DNA of 24,343 bases from Gemmatimonadales bacterium UBA7835. GTDB taxonomy: Bacteria; Gemmatimonadota; Gemmatimonadetes; Longimicrobiales; Gaopeijiaceae. The translations under genes and the position numbers were made by a program. The notes under the pieces are model-generated. The model saw only the letters and a program-made list of their open reading frames with translations. It searched no databases and was not told the origin of the DNA. Shown here piece after piece: positions 1 to 8,323 of the stretch (position 1 is its first letter; each line of letters starts with the position of its first letter). The DNA lies in contig DLTN01000064.1 of the NCBI GenBank assembly GCA_002500925.1, forward strand, positions 87,336 through 111,678, read 5' to 3'.

Positions 1-68
1 CCCAGTCCCAGTGTAGCCTGCTATGCACCATTATCGGCTGTTCTAGCCCATTTCGACGGGTTTGAGTC

Positions 69-97
69 TTGGGGCCACCACCTCACATGGGTATACT
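69..97 (+). promoter_or_regulatory. Possible promoter of the citrate synthase gene
   Basis: A TATACT hexamer at 92-97 is a good -10 match. TTGGGG at 69-74, exactly 17 nt upstream, is only a 3/6 match to a sigma-70 -35. This would give a leader of about 65 nt before the start codon. It is the best promoter-like pair I found in the 168-nt leader, but it rests on hexamer matching alone. Confidence 0.3.
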
Positions 98-168
98 TAC
101 AAGCTGTAGTTGGAAATAAGACCGTCGGTTGCCCCTGCGGCTAAGCGATCGGATCACATGGAGTAGTT

Positions 169-1479
169 ATGACAGAGAACGCGAGTGAGGGCGCGAACAC
201 CCTCTCCATCCGCGATAACCGAACCGGTCGGGACTACGAAGTCGACATTCTTGATGGCGATGTGATTAGGGCTATGGATCTTCGCCAAATTAAGGTCAAT
301 GAAGACGACTTCGGTATGATGACTTACGATCCTGGGTACACCAATACTGCGTCGACCCGCAGCAAGATCACGTATATCGACGGCGATGAGGGGATCCTCC
401 GTTACCGAGGATATCCTATCGATCAGTTGGCTGAGCACAGCTCGCATTTGGAAGTCGCTTACCTGCTGCTCAATGGAGAACTTCCGAAACGTTCTGAATT
501 CGATGATTTCGTCCACGAAGTAACGTTTCACACGTACGTGCACGAGAACATCAAAGAGCTTTTCTCGGGATTCAGGTACGATGCACACGCGATGGGTATG
601 GTGATGAGCGGTGTGGCGGCGTTGTCCTCTTTCTACCCGGAGGCGAAGAGCGTCGACGATCCGAATGCGCGTTCGCAACAGATCATTCGGCTAATCGCAA
701 AGATGCCCACTTTGGCCGCGTACGCGTACCGTCATCATCGGGGGCTCCCGTATGTCTATCCGGAAAACGAGCTGGGTTACACAGCGAATTTCCTGAATAT
801 GCTCTTTAGTGTTGGAAGTCGGGAGTACAGTCCGAACCCGGTTTTGGAGAAAGCCCTCGACATCCTCTTTATCCTGCACGCTGATCACGAGCAAAATTGC
901 TCTGCCACGACGATGCGTGTGATCGGCTCAGCCAATGCAGATCCATACTCAGCCTTAGCCGGAGCTATGGGTGCTCTATATGGGCCATTGCACGGTGGAG
1001 CGAACGAGGCAGTACTTCGGATGCTGACTCGGATCGGGAGTGTGGAAAACATCCCGGCCTTCATGGAGGGTGTGAAGCGACGCGAAGAGCGTCTTATGGG
1101 CTTTGGCCATCGCGTATATAAGGCTTACGACCCTAGGGCAAGTATCATCAAGCGAACGGCTGACGAGGTGTTCGAGGTTACCGGGCGAAACCCTCTCTTG
1201 GATATCGCGTTGGAACTCGAAAGGATCGCACTCAACGAAGACTTCTTCGTCGAGCGTAACCTGTATCCGAACGTAGACTTTTATTCAGGCCTTATGTATC
1301 AGGCGATGGGTTTTCCTGTGGAGATGTTTCCAGTCCTCTTCGCGATTCCTCGGACCGTCGGATGGCTCGCTCAGTGGGAAGAGCTTCTCAACGACCCCGA
1401 GCAGCGTATTGCCAGGCCCCGACAGGTGTTCGAAGGAGCGAGCGAAAGAGATTTCGTATCGATGGATGACCGAGGCTGA
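169..1479 (+). CDS. gltA: Citrate synthase
   Basis: Condenses acetyl-CoA and oxaloacetate to citrate, the entry step of the TCA cycle, in the cytoplasm. The 436-aa length and sequence fit the hexameric (type II, E. coli GltA-like) citrate synthases. The catalytic residues are visible: His275 in GPLHGGANEA, His314 in GFGHRVYKAYDPRA and Asp370 in NVDFYSG, matching E. coli His264, His305 and Asp362. The N-terminal region also looks like the small beta domain of type II enzymes. The ATG has a GGAG Shine-Dalgarno 5 nt upstream at 160-163. The stop codon is TGA, which shows that TGA normally terminates in this genome. It is followed by a strong terminator and therefore appears monocistronic. The assignment is secure. 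Confidence 0.97.
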   Translation: MTENASEGANTLSIRDNRTGRDYEVDILDGDVIRAMDLRQIKVNEDDFGMMTYDPGYTNTASTRSKITYIDGDEGILRYRGYPIDQLAEHSSHLEVAYLLLNGELPKRSEFDDFVHEVTFHTYVHENIKELFSGFRYDAHAMGMVMSGVAALSSFYPEAKSVDDPNARSQQIIRLIAKMPTLAAYAYRHHRGLPYVYPENELGYTANFLNMLFSVGSREYSPNPVLEKALDILFILHADHEQNCSATTMRVIGSANADPYSALAGAMGALYGPLHGGANEAVLRMLTRIGSVENIPAFMEGVKRREERLMGFGHRVYKAYDPRASIIKRTADEVFEVTGRNPLLDIALELERIALNEDFFVERNLYPNVDFYSGLMYQAMGFPVEMFPVLFAIPRTVGWLAQWEELLNDPEQRIARPRQVFEGASERDFVSMDDRG

Positions 1480-1514
1480 TTTAAAAGGGTACAACAGGGG
1501 CTGAATCAGATGAG

Positions 1515-1550
1515 AAGGGGGTGTCCGTTTGACGGGCACCCCCTTTCCTA
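1515..1550 (+). terminator. Rho-independent-type terminator after gltA
   Basis: A 14-bp stem pairs 1515-1528 with 1532-1545 with one G-T wobble and a TTG loop, followed by a short T/C-rich tract (TTTCCTAT). It lies 36 nt after the gltA stop. The stem is very stable, but the T tract is short and interrupted. Confidence 0.8.
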
Positions 1551-1594
1551 TCCACATCACCCGACGGAAGGACTAAAGCCATTGTCGACAGAAT

Positions 1595-2479
1595 ATGAAT
1601 GATCATCAGTGTATTGATTTAGAGCACCTGGATTTGGAAGGAGCTATCGCTTGCTATCTAGTGGATGGCCCAGAGCCCACAATTATTGACCCGGGGCCGG
1701 TTACAACGATGAAGCGGCTGATCGAAGAGTTGGCGATCCGTGGTGTCGGTCCCTCAGAACTTCATCATGTCCTTCTTACCCACATCCACCTAGATCATGC
1801 TGGGGCCACGGGGTTCCTCCTAGACAATTTTCCTAAGGCGCGTGTGTTCGTTCACGCGGATGGTGCGTCTCATATGGTGGATCCGGAACGCCTCGTGTCG
1901 AGTACACGTCGTACGTTCGGAGACCTGCATGACCAACTATGGGGCGAAGTGAAACCAGTGGATCCGGACCGAATCGATGTGTGGAGAGAAGATGAGCCAC
2001 GTTATGTGGCGGGTTTGAGACCGATATCAACACCGGGTCATATTTCTCACCATCTAGCATTCTTAGATGAGGGAGACGGAACCCTGTTTTCCGGGGACTC
2101 TATGGGTATCACGTTAGGGGGTGGCCCTCAGCATCCGCCTACACCACCACCGTCTGTGAATTTGCCGGACTGGTACCGGACGCTAGACGAAATCCGTGGA
2201 ATCGCGCCCGAGCGCTATGCTGCAACTCACTTTGGGTTTCACGAGGACGTTGAGCATCGTCGGGTCCAGTTGCTCGATCGGCTGAAGGCACTCGAAGCCA
2301 GGGTTCGTTCTGCAGTTAGCGAAGGTCGTGAAGAGGAAGACGCTGCTGCGTTCGAGCGCGAGGTTAGAAGGGAACTGGCTCCGTTTATGGGAGAAGAGAG
2401 GGTGGATCAATACTTCGATATGTTTCCGGCCGCGACTGATTGGGCTGGGGTAATGTTCTATATCAAGAGGAATCCCTAG
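1595..2479 (+). CDS. Metallo-beta-lactamase-fold hydrolase
   Basis: A 294-aa MBL-fold protein, predicted to use two metal ions to hydrolyse an unidentified ester or thioester-type substrate. The full ligand set is visible: H63-x-H65-x-D67-H68 in the THIHLDH motif, His149 in TPGHISHH, Asp168 in SGDSMG and His212 in ATHFGFH. The region after about residue 225 is helical and Glu/Arg-rich, as in the glyoxalase II-like/MBL proteins that carry a C-terminal helical domain. No signal peptide is apparent, so it is probably cytoplasmic. The M1 peptidase gene starts 2 nt after its stop, so the two are probably cotranscribed. The start is the first in-frame ATG; its Shine-Dalgarno is weak. The fold is sure, the substrate unknown. 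Confidence 0.88.
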   Translation: MNDHQCIDLEHLDLEGAIACYLVDGPEPTIIDPGPVTTMKRLIEELAIRGVGPSELHHVLLTHIHLDHAGATGFLLDNFPKARVFVHADGASHMVDPERLVSSTRRTFGDLHDQLWGEVKPVDPDRIDVWREDEPRYVAGLRPISTPGHISHHLAFLDEGDGTLFSGDSMGITLGGGPQHPPTPPPSVNLPDWYRTLDEIRGIAPERYAATHFGFHEDVEHRRVQLLDRLKALEARVRSAVSEGREEEDAAAFEREVRRELAPFMGEERVDQYFDMFPAATDWAGVMFYIKRNP

Positions 2480-2481
2480 GA

Positions 2482-4575
2482 ATGGGACAGATGGACAAAA
2501 AGTTCGTGACGCTTGTCTTTACAGTCGTGGTTTCGCTCTGGGCAGGATGTGCAGTGGGTGCTGCGGCACAGCAGCAAGATGAAGTTGTTGTGCGGGCGAT
2601 CCCTGCTGCTGTGGGCTACTCTCCCGAGTTTGATCGGGCACTTCAGAGAGGCTGGCGGAGTGAGACAGGGGCGCCTGGACACAGCTACTGGCAAAACTGG
2701 ACAGATTACGAGATAGAAGCTCGTCTTGATCCTGAGACTGCCAAGCTCGAGGGGACTGTTCAGATCCTGTATGCACATGATGCGCCCGCGAATCTAAACT
2801 CCGTGTTAATACATCTACATCAGAACCTCCATAGGGAGGGTTCTCCACGCTCTAGTGAACAGGAGATCACCGGAGGGGTGACGATTACCAGGTTGGCTGC
2901 GGACGGTGAAGAGCTATCGGAGAGACCTATGGAAGAGGGGCCTGGGTGGGAGGTCGATGGTACGCTAATGCAGGTTAGGCCCACTATCAGGCTCGAACCC
3001 GGAGATACGCTCCAACTAGATATAGACTGGGAGATGGCGTTGCCTCAACGAGGCGCGGGTCGAATGGGCCACTCTAACAAGGAGGTATACCTAATCGCAT
3101 ACTGGTTTCCGAAGGTGGGAGTGTTCGATGACCTCCACGGTTGGGCGGCTCAGCCTTATTTGGGCAACGCTGAGTTTTATGATGACTTCGGTAACTACAA
3201 AGTCTCGATCTCGGTTCCCACCGGATGGACGGTTATGGCAACCGGAGAACTTCAGAACCCAGAGGAGGTTTTCTCCGCTATAACACTTGATCAGCTTGAT
3301 GCTGCGGCTGTGTCGGATACCCTCGTGGTGATCGCTGATGCCGCTTCTAGGGGAGCTGGTACGGTAACTGCTGAGGGGACTGACGGTTGGCTCAACTATC
3401 GTTTTTCAGCCGAGAATGTGCGCGATTTTGTTTGGACGACCTCGAATGTCCAGCGTTGGGATGCTACGAGTGCAGAGGTTGCGAACCAGATCTGGCCTGA
3501 TGTTGACACTGACTCTGATGACAGGGAGTCTGAAGATCGAGAGAGCGACGATAGCGAGGCTCAGGCCCTACCAATCATTCAGCCTGTTGTCGACGGGACG
3601 CGCCGAGTGCTCATTCACTCATTTTGGCGTGAAGACTTAGCTCCGCTCTGGGCAGAACAGTGGCGGTATGGTCAGCAGGCTGTCGAATTCCATTCCGAAT
3701 ACACAGCCTATTCGTATCCGTGGTCCCACATGACTTCGGTTGAAGGCCAGGACATCATAGAGGGTGGGATGGAGTTCCCGATGATGACGGTAATGGGATC
3801 GTATGAGGGTCAGGAGGCCAGTGATCTGTACAACGTGACTGCTCACGAGATCGGGCACATGTGGATCCCTATGATCGTAGGGACCGATGAGAAGCGTCAT
3901 GCGTGGATGGACGAGGGGGCGACGACCTTCTTGGAGAACCAGAGCAAGATGGAGTATTGGCCCGGAGTAGATCATCATCGTGTTGGAGCCCGCAGTTACC
4001 TTCAGGTTTCTGAGGCGAGACAGGAGCAGGCACTCATGCGCCATGGTGACTACTACGAGCCTGGCCCTGGGTATGGGGTCGCATCATACCTAAAGCCAGC
4101 AGCACTTATGGTCGCCCTTCGAGATGTGATGGGTGAAGAAGACTGGCTGAAAGCGTATAGGGCATTCATCGCCGAATGGTCGTTCAAAAAGCCAAGCCCG
4201 TGGGACTTCTTCAACACTTTTGAGCGTTTCGCGGAGGATGATCTCGATTGGTTCTGGACATCATTTTACTACGAGACGTGGGTGATGGATCATGCCGTAG
4301 GTCGAGTAGTATCCAAGCCGACGGGAGGAGCGACCGTCACGATTGAGGATCGGGGTGACGCGATCTTTCCAGCGCGGGTGCGCATACGAACATCCAATGG
4401 GATGGACTTCGTCCATGAGATACCGGTATACCATTGGCTCGCGGGGAACGACCGCTATGAAATCGAAGTAGCGCCTGCGGCTGGGTCGGTAGTGAGAGTT
4501 GAACTGGATCCGGGTGGCTATGCGCCGGATGTGGATCGACAAAACAACTTCTGGCCCAGAGGAAGTGGGGAATAA
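2482..4575 (+). CDS. Secreted M1-family (gluzincin) metallopeptidase
   Basis: A 697-aa zinc aminopeptidase-like enzyme, probably exported to degrade peptides. The N terminus is a typical signal peptide: Lys-Lys, then a hydrophobic core, then an Ala-rich end near residue 30. The WAGC stretch is a poor lipobox, so signal peptidase I cleavage is more likely. An N-terminal beta domain precedes the catalytic domain. The zinc site is H455-E456-x-x-H459 with Glu478 after 18 residues (HEIGH...DEG). GGMEF at 428-432 takes the place of the GAMEN substrate motif. An acidic low-complexity stretch (residues 340-359, Asp/Glu/Ser) sits just before the catalytic domain. The ATG at 2482 is preferred to the upstream in-frame ATG at 2440, because the latter lies inside the MBL gene and would put 14 residues before the signal peptide. 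Confidence 0.9.
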   Translation: MGQMDKKFVTLVFTVVVSLWAGCAVGAAAQQQDEVVVRAIPAAVGYSPEFDRALQRGWRSETGAPGHSYWQNWTDYEIEARLDPETAKLEGTVQILYAHDAPANLNSVLIHLHQNLHREGSPRSSEQEITGGVTITRLAADGEELSERPMEEGPGWEVDGTLMQVRPTIRLEPGDTLQLDIDWEMALPQRGAGRMGHSNKEVYLIAYWFPKVGVFDDLHGWAAQPYLGNAEFYDDFGNYKVSISVPTGWTVMATGELQNPEEVFSAITLDQLDAAAVSDTLVVIADAASRGAGTVTAEGTDGWLNYRFSAENVRDFVWTTSNVQRWDATSAEVANQIWPDVDTDSDDRESEDRESDDSEAQALPIIQPVVDGTRRVLIHSFWREDLAPLWAEQWRYGQQAVEFHSEYTAYSYPWSHMTSVEGQDIIEGGMEFPMMTVMGSYEGQEASDLYNVTAHEIGHMWIPMIVGTDEKRHAWMDEGATTFLENQSKMEYWPGVDHHRVGARSYLQVSEARQEQALMRHGDYYEPGPGYGVASYLKPAALMVALRDVMGEEDWLKAYRAFIAEWSFKKPSPWDFFNTFERFAEDDLDWFWTSFYYETWVMDHAVGRVVSKPTGGATVTIEDRGDAIFPARVRIRTSNGMDFVHEIPVYHWLAGNDRYEIEVAPAAGSVVRVELDPGGYAPDVDRQNNFWPRGSGE

Positions 4576-4603
4576 CTGTTTAGGGTCAGGCTAACCGGGC
4601 GAA

Positions 4604-7600
4604 CTAACCGAAGCTTTTGATCTCCGGAGAACTCTGCCGTAGGGCGGTAAGGTACTTATGGGGGTTCTCAGGAGCTTCATCCTTTTCGCTCCAACACTCG
4701 AGTGGTTCATGTAGCCACGTTTGCGAGTGCTCGAGGTCAGGAGAATCAAGCATTGATGTGTAGGTTGTGTCAGACGCCTGAGGACGGGATTTATCAGTTG
4801 TGCTTTTTGCGGTTCCTTCGTGCACTAAGCTCACGCCGATGTCCTCAGTGTCTCGCTTTCGAAAAAGGTTTCTGCGTCTCACGGGCACACCCGGCACTTT
4901 GAGTGCACGTAGTTCGTGCGCAATGATATTGGTGGCGCTCCCGTCGATCTGGAGTCTTCCACCTACCGTAAGAAACGGCTCTGTCCTTATGACAGCACGG
5001 TAACGCTGATAGGTGTCAGGTTTCACAATCACATTGATAGGTCCGTGCTCATCCTCCATCAGGAGGAACACATATCCTTTTGCGGTGCTGGGTCGCTGTC
5101 GCGTGGTTACAAGTCCAGAAACGAGCACAGCACTTCCGTTTCGAAGGTGCTCTAGGCGGTTAGAGGTTACCGTGCCTTCGGGTAGCATGTTTCGCAAAAG
5201 CGCGAGCGGATGAAGATCCGTAGAGAAGTGGAGCATCCGGTACTCAGCGATCATCCGGTCGTGTCGGTTGAGTTCTGAGAAGGGAAGGTCGGCGTATGGG
5301 TTGTCGAGTGCCAACTCAGTTTGAGCGTAAGTTTTCCGGCTGCTTGCAACTGTTTCATTGTTCTCAGGGCCTAGCCAGAGGCCGGCTTGCCATAACAACT
5401 CCCGTCTGGTCAGGCCGAAGGAACTGAAACCACCTACCCAGATGAGATTTTCGATGGCTGGTCTCTTGAGTCTCGTTGGCTTACGTCGTAGAAAGTCCAG
5501 TAGCGAACGATACGGACCCCCGGACTTTCTTTCAGATACGACATTTTCAGCGATTTCAGCCCCCCATCCCCGAATGAACCCTAGCCCGATCCGTAGGTTG
5601 GTGCCTTCGGCGGTGCACTTGACGCAACTCCGATTTATATCCGGAAGAAGCGTTTTGATACCGTTTCTTCTGGCGTCTCTCCCAAGAGCATCGAGTGAGT
5701 AGAAGCCCATGGGTTGGTTATTGAATAGTCCGACATAGAATTCTACGGGGTAGTAATGACGGAGCCATGTTGACTGGTATGCTAAGAGGCCAAAGGCTGC
5801 AGCGTGTGATTTTGGGAAACCGAACTCAGAAAACGCAGTCACCTGATTGAAGATTTCCCGCGCAGTGGTCTGTTCGACACCTTTGGCTTTTGCTCCGTTC
5901 TTGAAATGCTCCCATTGAGCTGAGAGGGCTTCTCTCGACCGTTTCCGGCTCATCGCCCGTCTCAACAATTCTGCTTGCCCATCGGTGAAATTGGCGAGGG
6001 CCTGACAGACCTTGAGGACTTGATCCTGAAAGATGATCACTCCTAATGTCTCACCCAGGGCTTCTTCGAGGAGTGGATGGGGATAGGGGATCTCATATCC
6101 AGGGGTGTCTCGCAGCATTTCACGCCGTCGTACGTATGGGTTCACCGCGCCACCGACGATCGGACCTGGCCGCACGATCGCTACCTGAATAGCTAGCTCC
6201 TCTAAGTTTCTTGGCTTTGTGCGCCGGAGCATTTGGATCTGGGCTCGACTCTCGATCTGGAAAGTTCCAACGGTGTCTCCTGAACCGATACGATCATAGA
6301 CGGCCTCGTCGTTGAAATCGATGCGGGAAAGGTCAGGGGCTTTGCCATGTCGTTCGGAGATTAGATCGATAGTCTCATCGACTAAGGAGAGCATGCCGAG
6401 AGCCAGAAAATCTATCTTGATGAATCCGGCGTCATCGCAGGAGTCTTTGTCCCACTGACAGAGGAAGCGGCCTTCCCAGGCTGCTGGCTCCAGTGGAACG
6501 ATCTCTACCAGGGGTCGACTCGAGATGATCATGCCACCGACGTGCTGTGAGATGTGTCTTGGTAGGCCTGTAATATCTTTAGCGAGTTCTCCGAGCAGCT
6601 TCCAGAGGTGTCCGTCGGCTCGATCCTTGAATTCGGGTAGTGCCGCGATCTCGTCCGCCAAACAAGCAGCAGAGCGTTGCTCCGCTAGTCTAGAGAGCTT
6701 TTCGAGTTCTCCCATGGGCAGGGCTAGTGCTTTGCCGATCTCTCGAACTGCCGATTTTAGACGATAGGTAGGGAACGTGCAGACCAGTCCTGCATGTTCT
6801 TTTCCGTACTTTTCATACACACGCAAGATCAACTTTTCTCGTATATCGCGTGGGAAGTCCAGATCGATATCCGGAACGCTGTGAAGTGCTTCATTCAAGA
6901 AACGTCCGAGAAAGAGGTTGTTCTTTACCGGATCGATATGCGAGAGACCGATTAGATAGCAGATAATCGATGAGACGGACGACCCCCGTCCTCGCCCGGG
7001 TGGAAGTCCGGATGAGGATCGGAGAGCTTCGCCGCGGACGTCGTGGGCTACTTCGGTTGCTAGTCGCATGATGTCGCGGTATACGAGGAAGAAGCCTCCT
7101 AGGCCGTGTAGGTCCACTAGGGAGAGCTCGGTGTCCAAACGATCTTTAGCATCCTGTTCTTCTGTGCTACCCGGCTCGTACAGTTCACTGACGCGCTGAA
7201 GGCACATGGAAGCGAGTGATTCGATTGCTGTGTTACGCTCCGATCCTTCGAAGTCGGGGAATTCGTAACCGAGATCTTGGGTCAGGTCGAACCCGGTACA
7301 ACGTTCTGCTATTAGGAGCGTGTTCGTGAGCGCTTCAGGGCGGCTTTGAAAACGGTGGTGCATTTCCCAAGGTGCGGAGAGGTGGAAAAGCCCGTTAGCC
7401 CTCCTTGTATCGTGAGCACCGTCGAGCGTGGTTCTATTGCGGATGGAAACCAGAACATCTTGGATTCGATACCGTTCCGGTCGGTGGTAGTGAACGTTCC
7501 CTGTCGCTACCACTCCGAGCCCGAGACACCCCGCGAGACGTCCCAGTCTCTTGTTACGTGCACTATCACCACGGACAGCGTTTTCCTGTAATTCTATGAA

Positions 7601-8104
7601 GATGTTGCCCGGACCGAAGTGATACAGTAGCCGGCGGGCTAAGGTCTCTGCTTGGGCGAAAGATGACTCGAGCGCTGCTGTGATTGGGCCCTTAGAGCAT
7701 CCCGTAAGCAATATCAGTCCTTCCGGGCGCATAAGTAGAGATTCAAGCGAGAGACGAGGGTCCCCCCGCTCTGATTTCATGTGTGCTTCTGTCAGCAGGC
7801 GGCAGAGATTGGCGTACCCGGTTGATGTCTCGGCCAGAAGTGTGATGTGGTGGCCTGATTTCGGTTCGGGGATTCCCGGAAAGCAGTCACGAAGAGTAAG
7901 CTCGACTCCCGTAATCGGTTGCAGATTGACCAGTTTGGCAGCTTGTGCGAACTCCATCGAGCCGTAGAGGCCGTTGTGATCGGTTAATGCTAGTGCAGGG
8001 TAGCCTAGCTCTACAGCACTCATTACGAGTTCTTCGGGGTGCGAGGCTCCGTCTAGGAAGGAAAACCCCGAATGACAGTGTAGTTCGACGTAGGGAATCG
8101 TCAC
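4604..8104 (-). CDS. dnaE2: Error-prone DNA polymerase III alpha-like subunit DnaE2
   Basis: C-family polymerase for translesion synthesis, normally acting with ImuB and ImuA/ImuA' after DNA damage. A PHP domain opens the protein: H9-x-H11 in VELHCHSGFSFLDGAS and D42-H43 in LTDHNGLYG. The polymerase carboxylates are Asp412 and Asp414 in PDIDLDFP and Asp565 in IKIDFLAL. A helix-hairpin-helix region and an OB fold (near residues 1000-1080) follow. At 1166 aa it is longer than usual, because about 75 poorly conserved residues follow the OB fold. The GTG at 8104 is chosen because the PHP domain begins at residue 5 and GGAG lies 5 nt before it. The frame stays open upstream to 8281 but encodes nothing family-like. 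The gene converges on the M1 peptidase gene (28-nt gap) and is divergent from the OsmC gene. Confidence 0.94.
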   Translation of the reverse strand: MTIPYVELHCHSGFSFLDGASHPEELVMSAVELGYPALALTDHNGLYGSMEFAQAAKLVNLQPITGVELTLRDCFPGIPEPKSGHHITLLAETSTGYANLCRLLTEAHMKSERGDPRLSLESLLMRPEGLILLTGCSKGPITAALESSFAQAETLARRLLYHFGPGNIFIELQENAVRGDSARNKRLGRLAGCLGLGVVATGNVHYHRPERYRIQDVLVSIRNRTTLDGAHDTRRANGLFHLSAPWEMHHRFQSRPEALTNTLLIAERCTGFDLTQDLGYEFPDFEGSERNTAIESLASMCLQRVSELYEPGSTEEQDAKDRLDTELSLVDLHGLGGFFLVYRDIMRLATEVAHDVRGEALRSSSGLPPGRGRGSSVSSIICYLIGLSHIDPVKNNLFLGRFLNEALHSVPDIDLDFPRDIREKLILRVYEKYGKEHAGLVCTFPTYRLKSAVREIGKALALPMGELEKLSRLAEQRSAACLADEIAALPEFKDRADGHLWKLLGELAKDITGLPRHISQHVGGMIISSRPLVEIVPLEPAAWEGRFLCQWDKDSCDDAGFIKIDFLALGMLSLVDETIDLISERHGKAPDLSRIDFNDEAVYDRIGSGDTVGTFQIESRAQIQMLRRTKPRNLEELAIQVAIVRPGPIVGGAVNPYVRRREMLRDTPGYEIPYPHPLLEEALGETLGVIIFQDQVLKVCQALANFTDGQAELLRRAMSRKRSREALSAQWEHFKNGAKAKGVEQTTAREIFNQVTAFSEFGFPKSHAAAFGLLAYQSTWLRHYYPVEFYVGLFNNQPMGFYSLDALGRDARRNGIKTLLPDINRSCVKCTAEGTNLRIGLGFIRGWGAEIAENVVSERKSGGPYRSLLDFLRRKPTRLKRPAIENLIWVGGFSSFGLTRRELLWQAGLWLGPENNETVASSRKTYAQTELALDNPYADLPFSELNRHDRMIAEYRMLHFSTDLHPLALLRNMLPEGTVTSNRLEHLRNGSAVLVSGLVTTRQRPSTAKGYVFLLMEDEHGPINVIVKPDTYQRYRAVIRTEPFLTVGGRLQIDGSATNIIAHELRALKVPGVPVRRRNLFRKRDTEDIGVSLVHEGTAKSTTDKSRPQASDTTYTSMLDSPDLEHSQTWLHEPLECWSEKDEAPENPHKYLTALRQSSPEIKSFG

Positions 8105-8114
8105 CGGCGCTCCG

Positions 8115-8132
8115 CATCGTAAATCTCCTCCT
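8115..8132 (-). promoter_or_regulatory. Strong Shine-Dalgarno and out-of-frame ATG just before dnaE2
   Basis: On the minus strand AGGAGGAG (8125-8132) is followed after 7 nt by an ATG (8117-8115). This is the best ribosome-binding site in the window, yet the ATG is 13 nt upstream of the dnaE2 GTG and in another frame. Its 76-codon frame runs to 7887 inside dnaE2 and encodes no recognisable protein. It may be a translational decoy or coupler. Alternatively, it is the ancestral dnaE2 start, separated from the gene by a one-base change. Confidence 0.5.
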
Positions 8133-8183
8133 GAGCTGCTCGCTGCCCGAATCGGCTTTCGCGCTTCCTGCTGGAGGACGGAA

Positions 8184-8216
8184 ACCGAAGATAAACCGAA
8201 TATATTGTATGAGCAA
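8184..8216 (-). promoter_or_regulatory. Putative dnaE2 promoter with direct-repeat operator
   Basis: On the minus strand TTGCTC (8216-8211) and TATCTT (8193-8188) are spaced by 17 nt, about 85 nt upstream of the dnaE2 GTG. Two copies of TTCGGT (8200-8195 and 8189-8184), repeating with an 11-nt period, overlap the spacer and the -10 hexamer, a classic repressor position. The same repeat occurs upstream of imuB. Hexamer matches are modest (3/6 and 4/6). Confidence 0.5.
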
Positions 8217-8230
8217 GAATTATTTATCGC

Positions 8231-8259
8231 TTGACCGATGGGGTAGTGGGGCGCAAGAT
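8231..8259 (+). promoter_or_regulatory. Weak promoter candidate for the OsmC gene
   Basis: TTGACC (8231-8236) is a 5/6 -35 match. At 17 nt spacing it is followed by CAAGAT (8254-8259), only a 3/6 -10 match. It lies in the 219-nt divergent region between dnaE2 and the OsmC gene, about 65 nt before the GTG start. The weak -10 makes this tentative. Confidence 0.22.
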
Positions 8260-8323
8260 CGGCTTCGTCGTTATCTGTCACACGCGGCTAAAGAGCGTGT
8301 CCAAATCCCATGGAGCATCTCAC

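Noticed and set aside
1477..1479. Genome-wide reassignment of TGA (alternative genetic code)
   Set aside because: TGA terminates gltA, the alcohol dehydrogenase, the response regulator and others at family-appropriate positions.
8105..8281. N-terminal extension of dnaE2 to the first in-frame start codon at 8281
   Set aside because: The extra 59 codons show no family similarity, cover the putative promoter and operator, and lack a ribosome-binding site. The PHP domain begins at the GTG at 8104.
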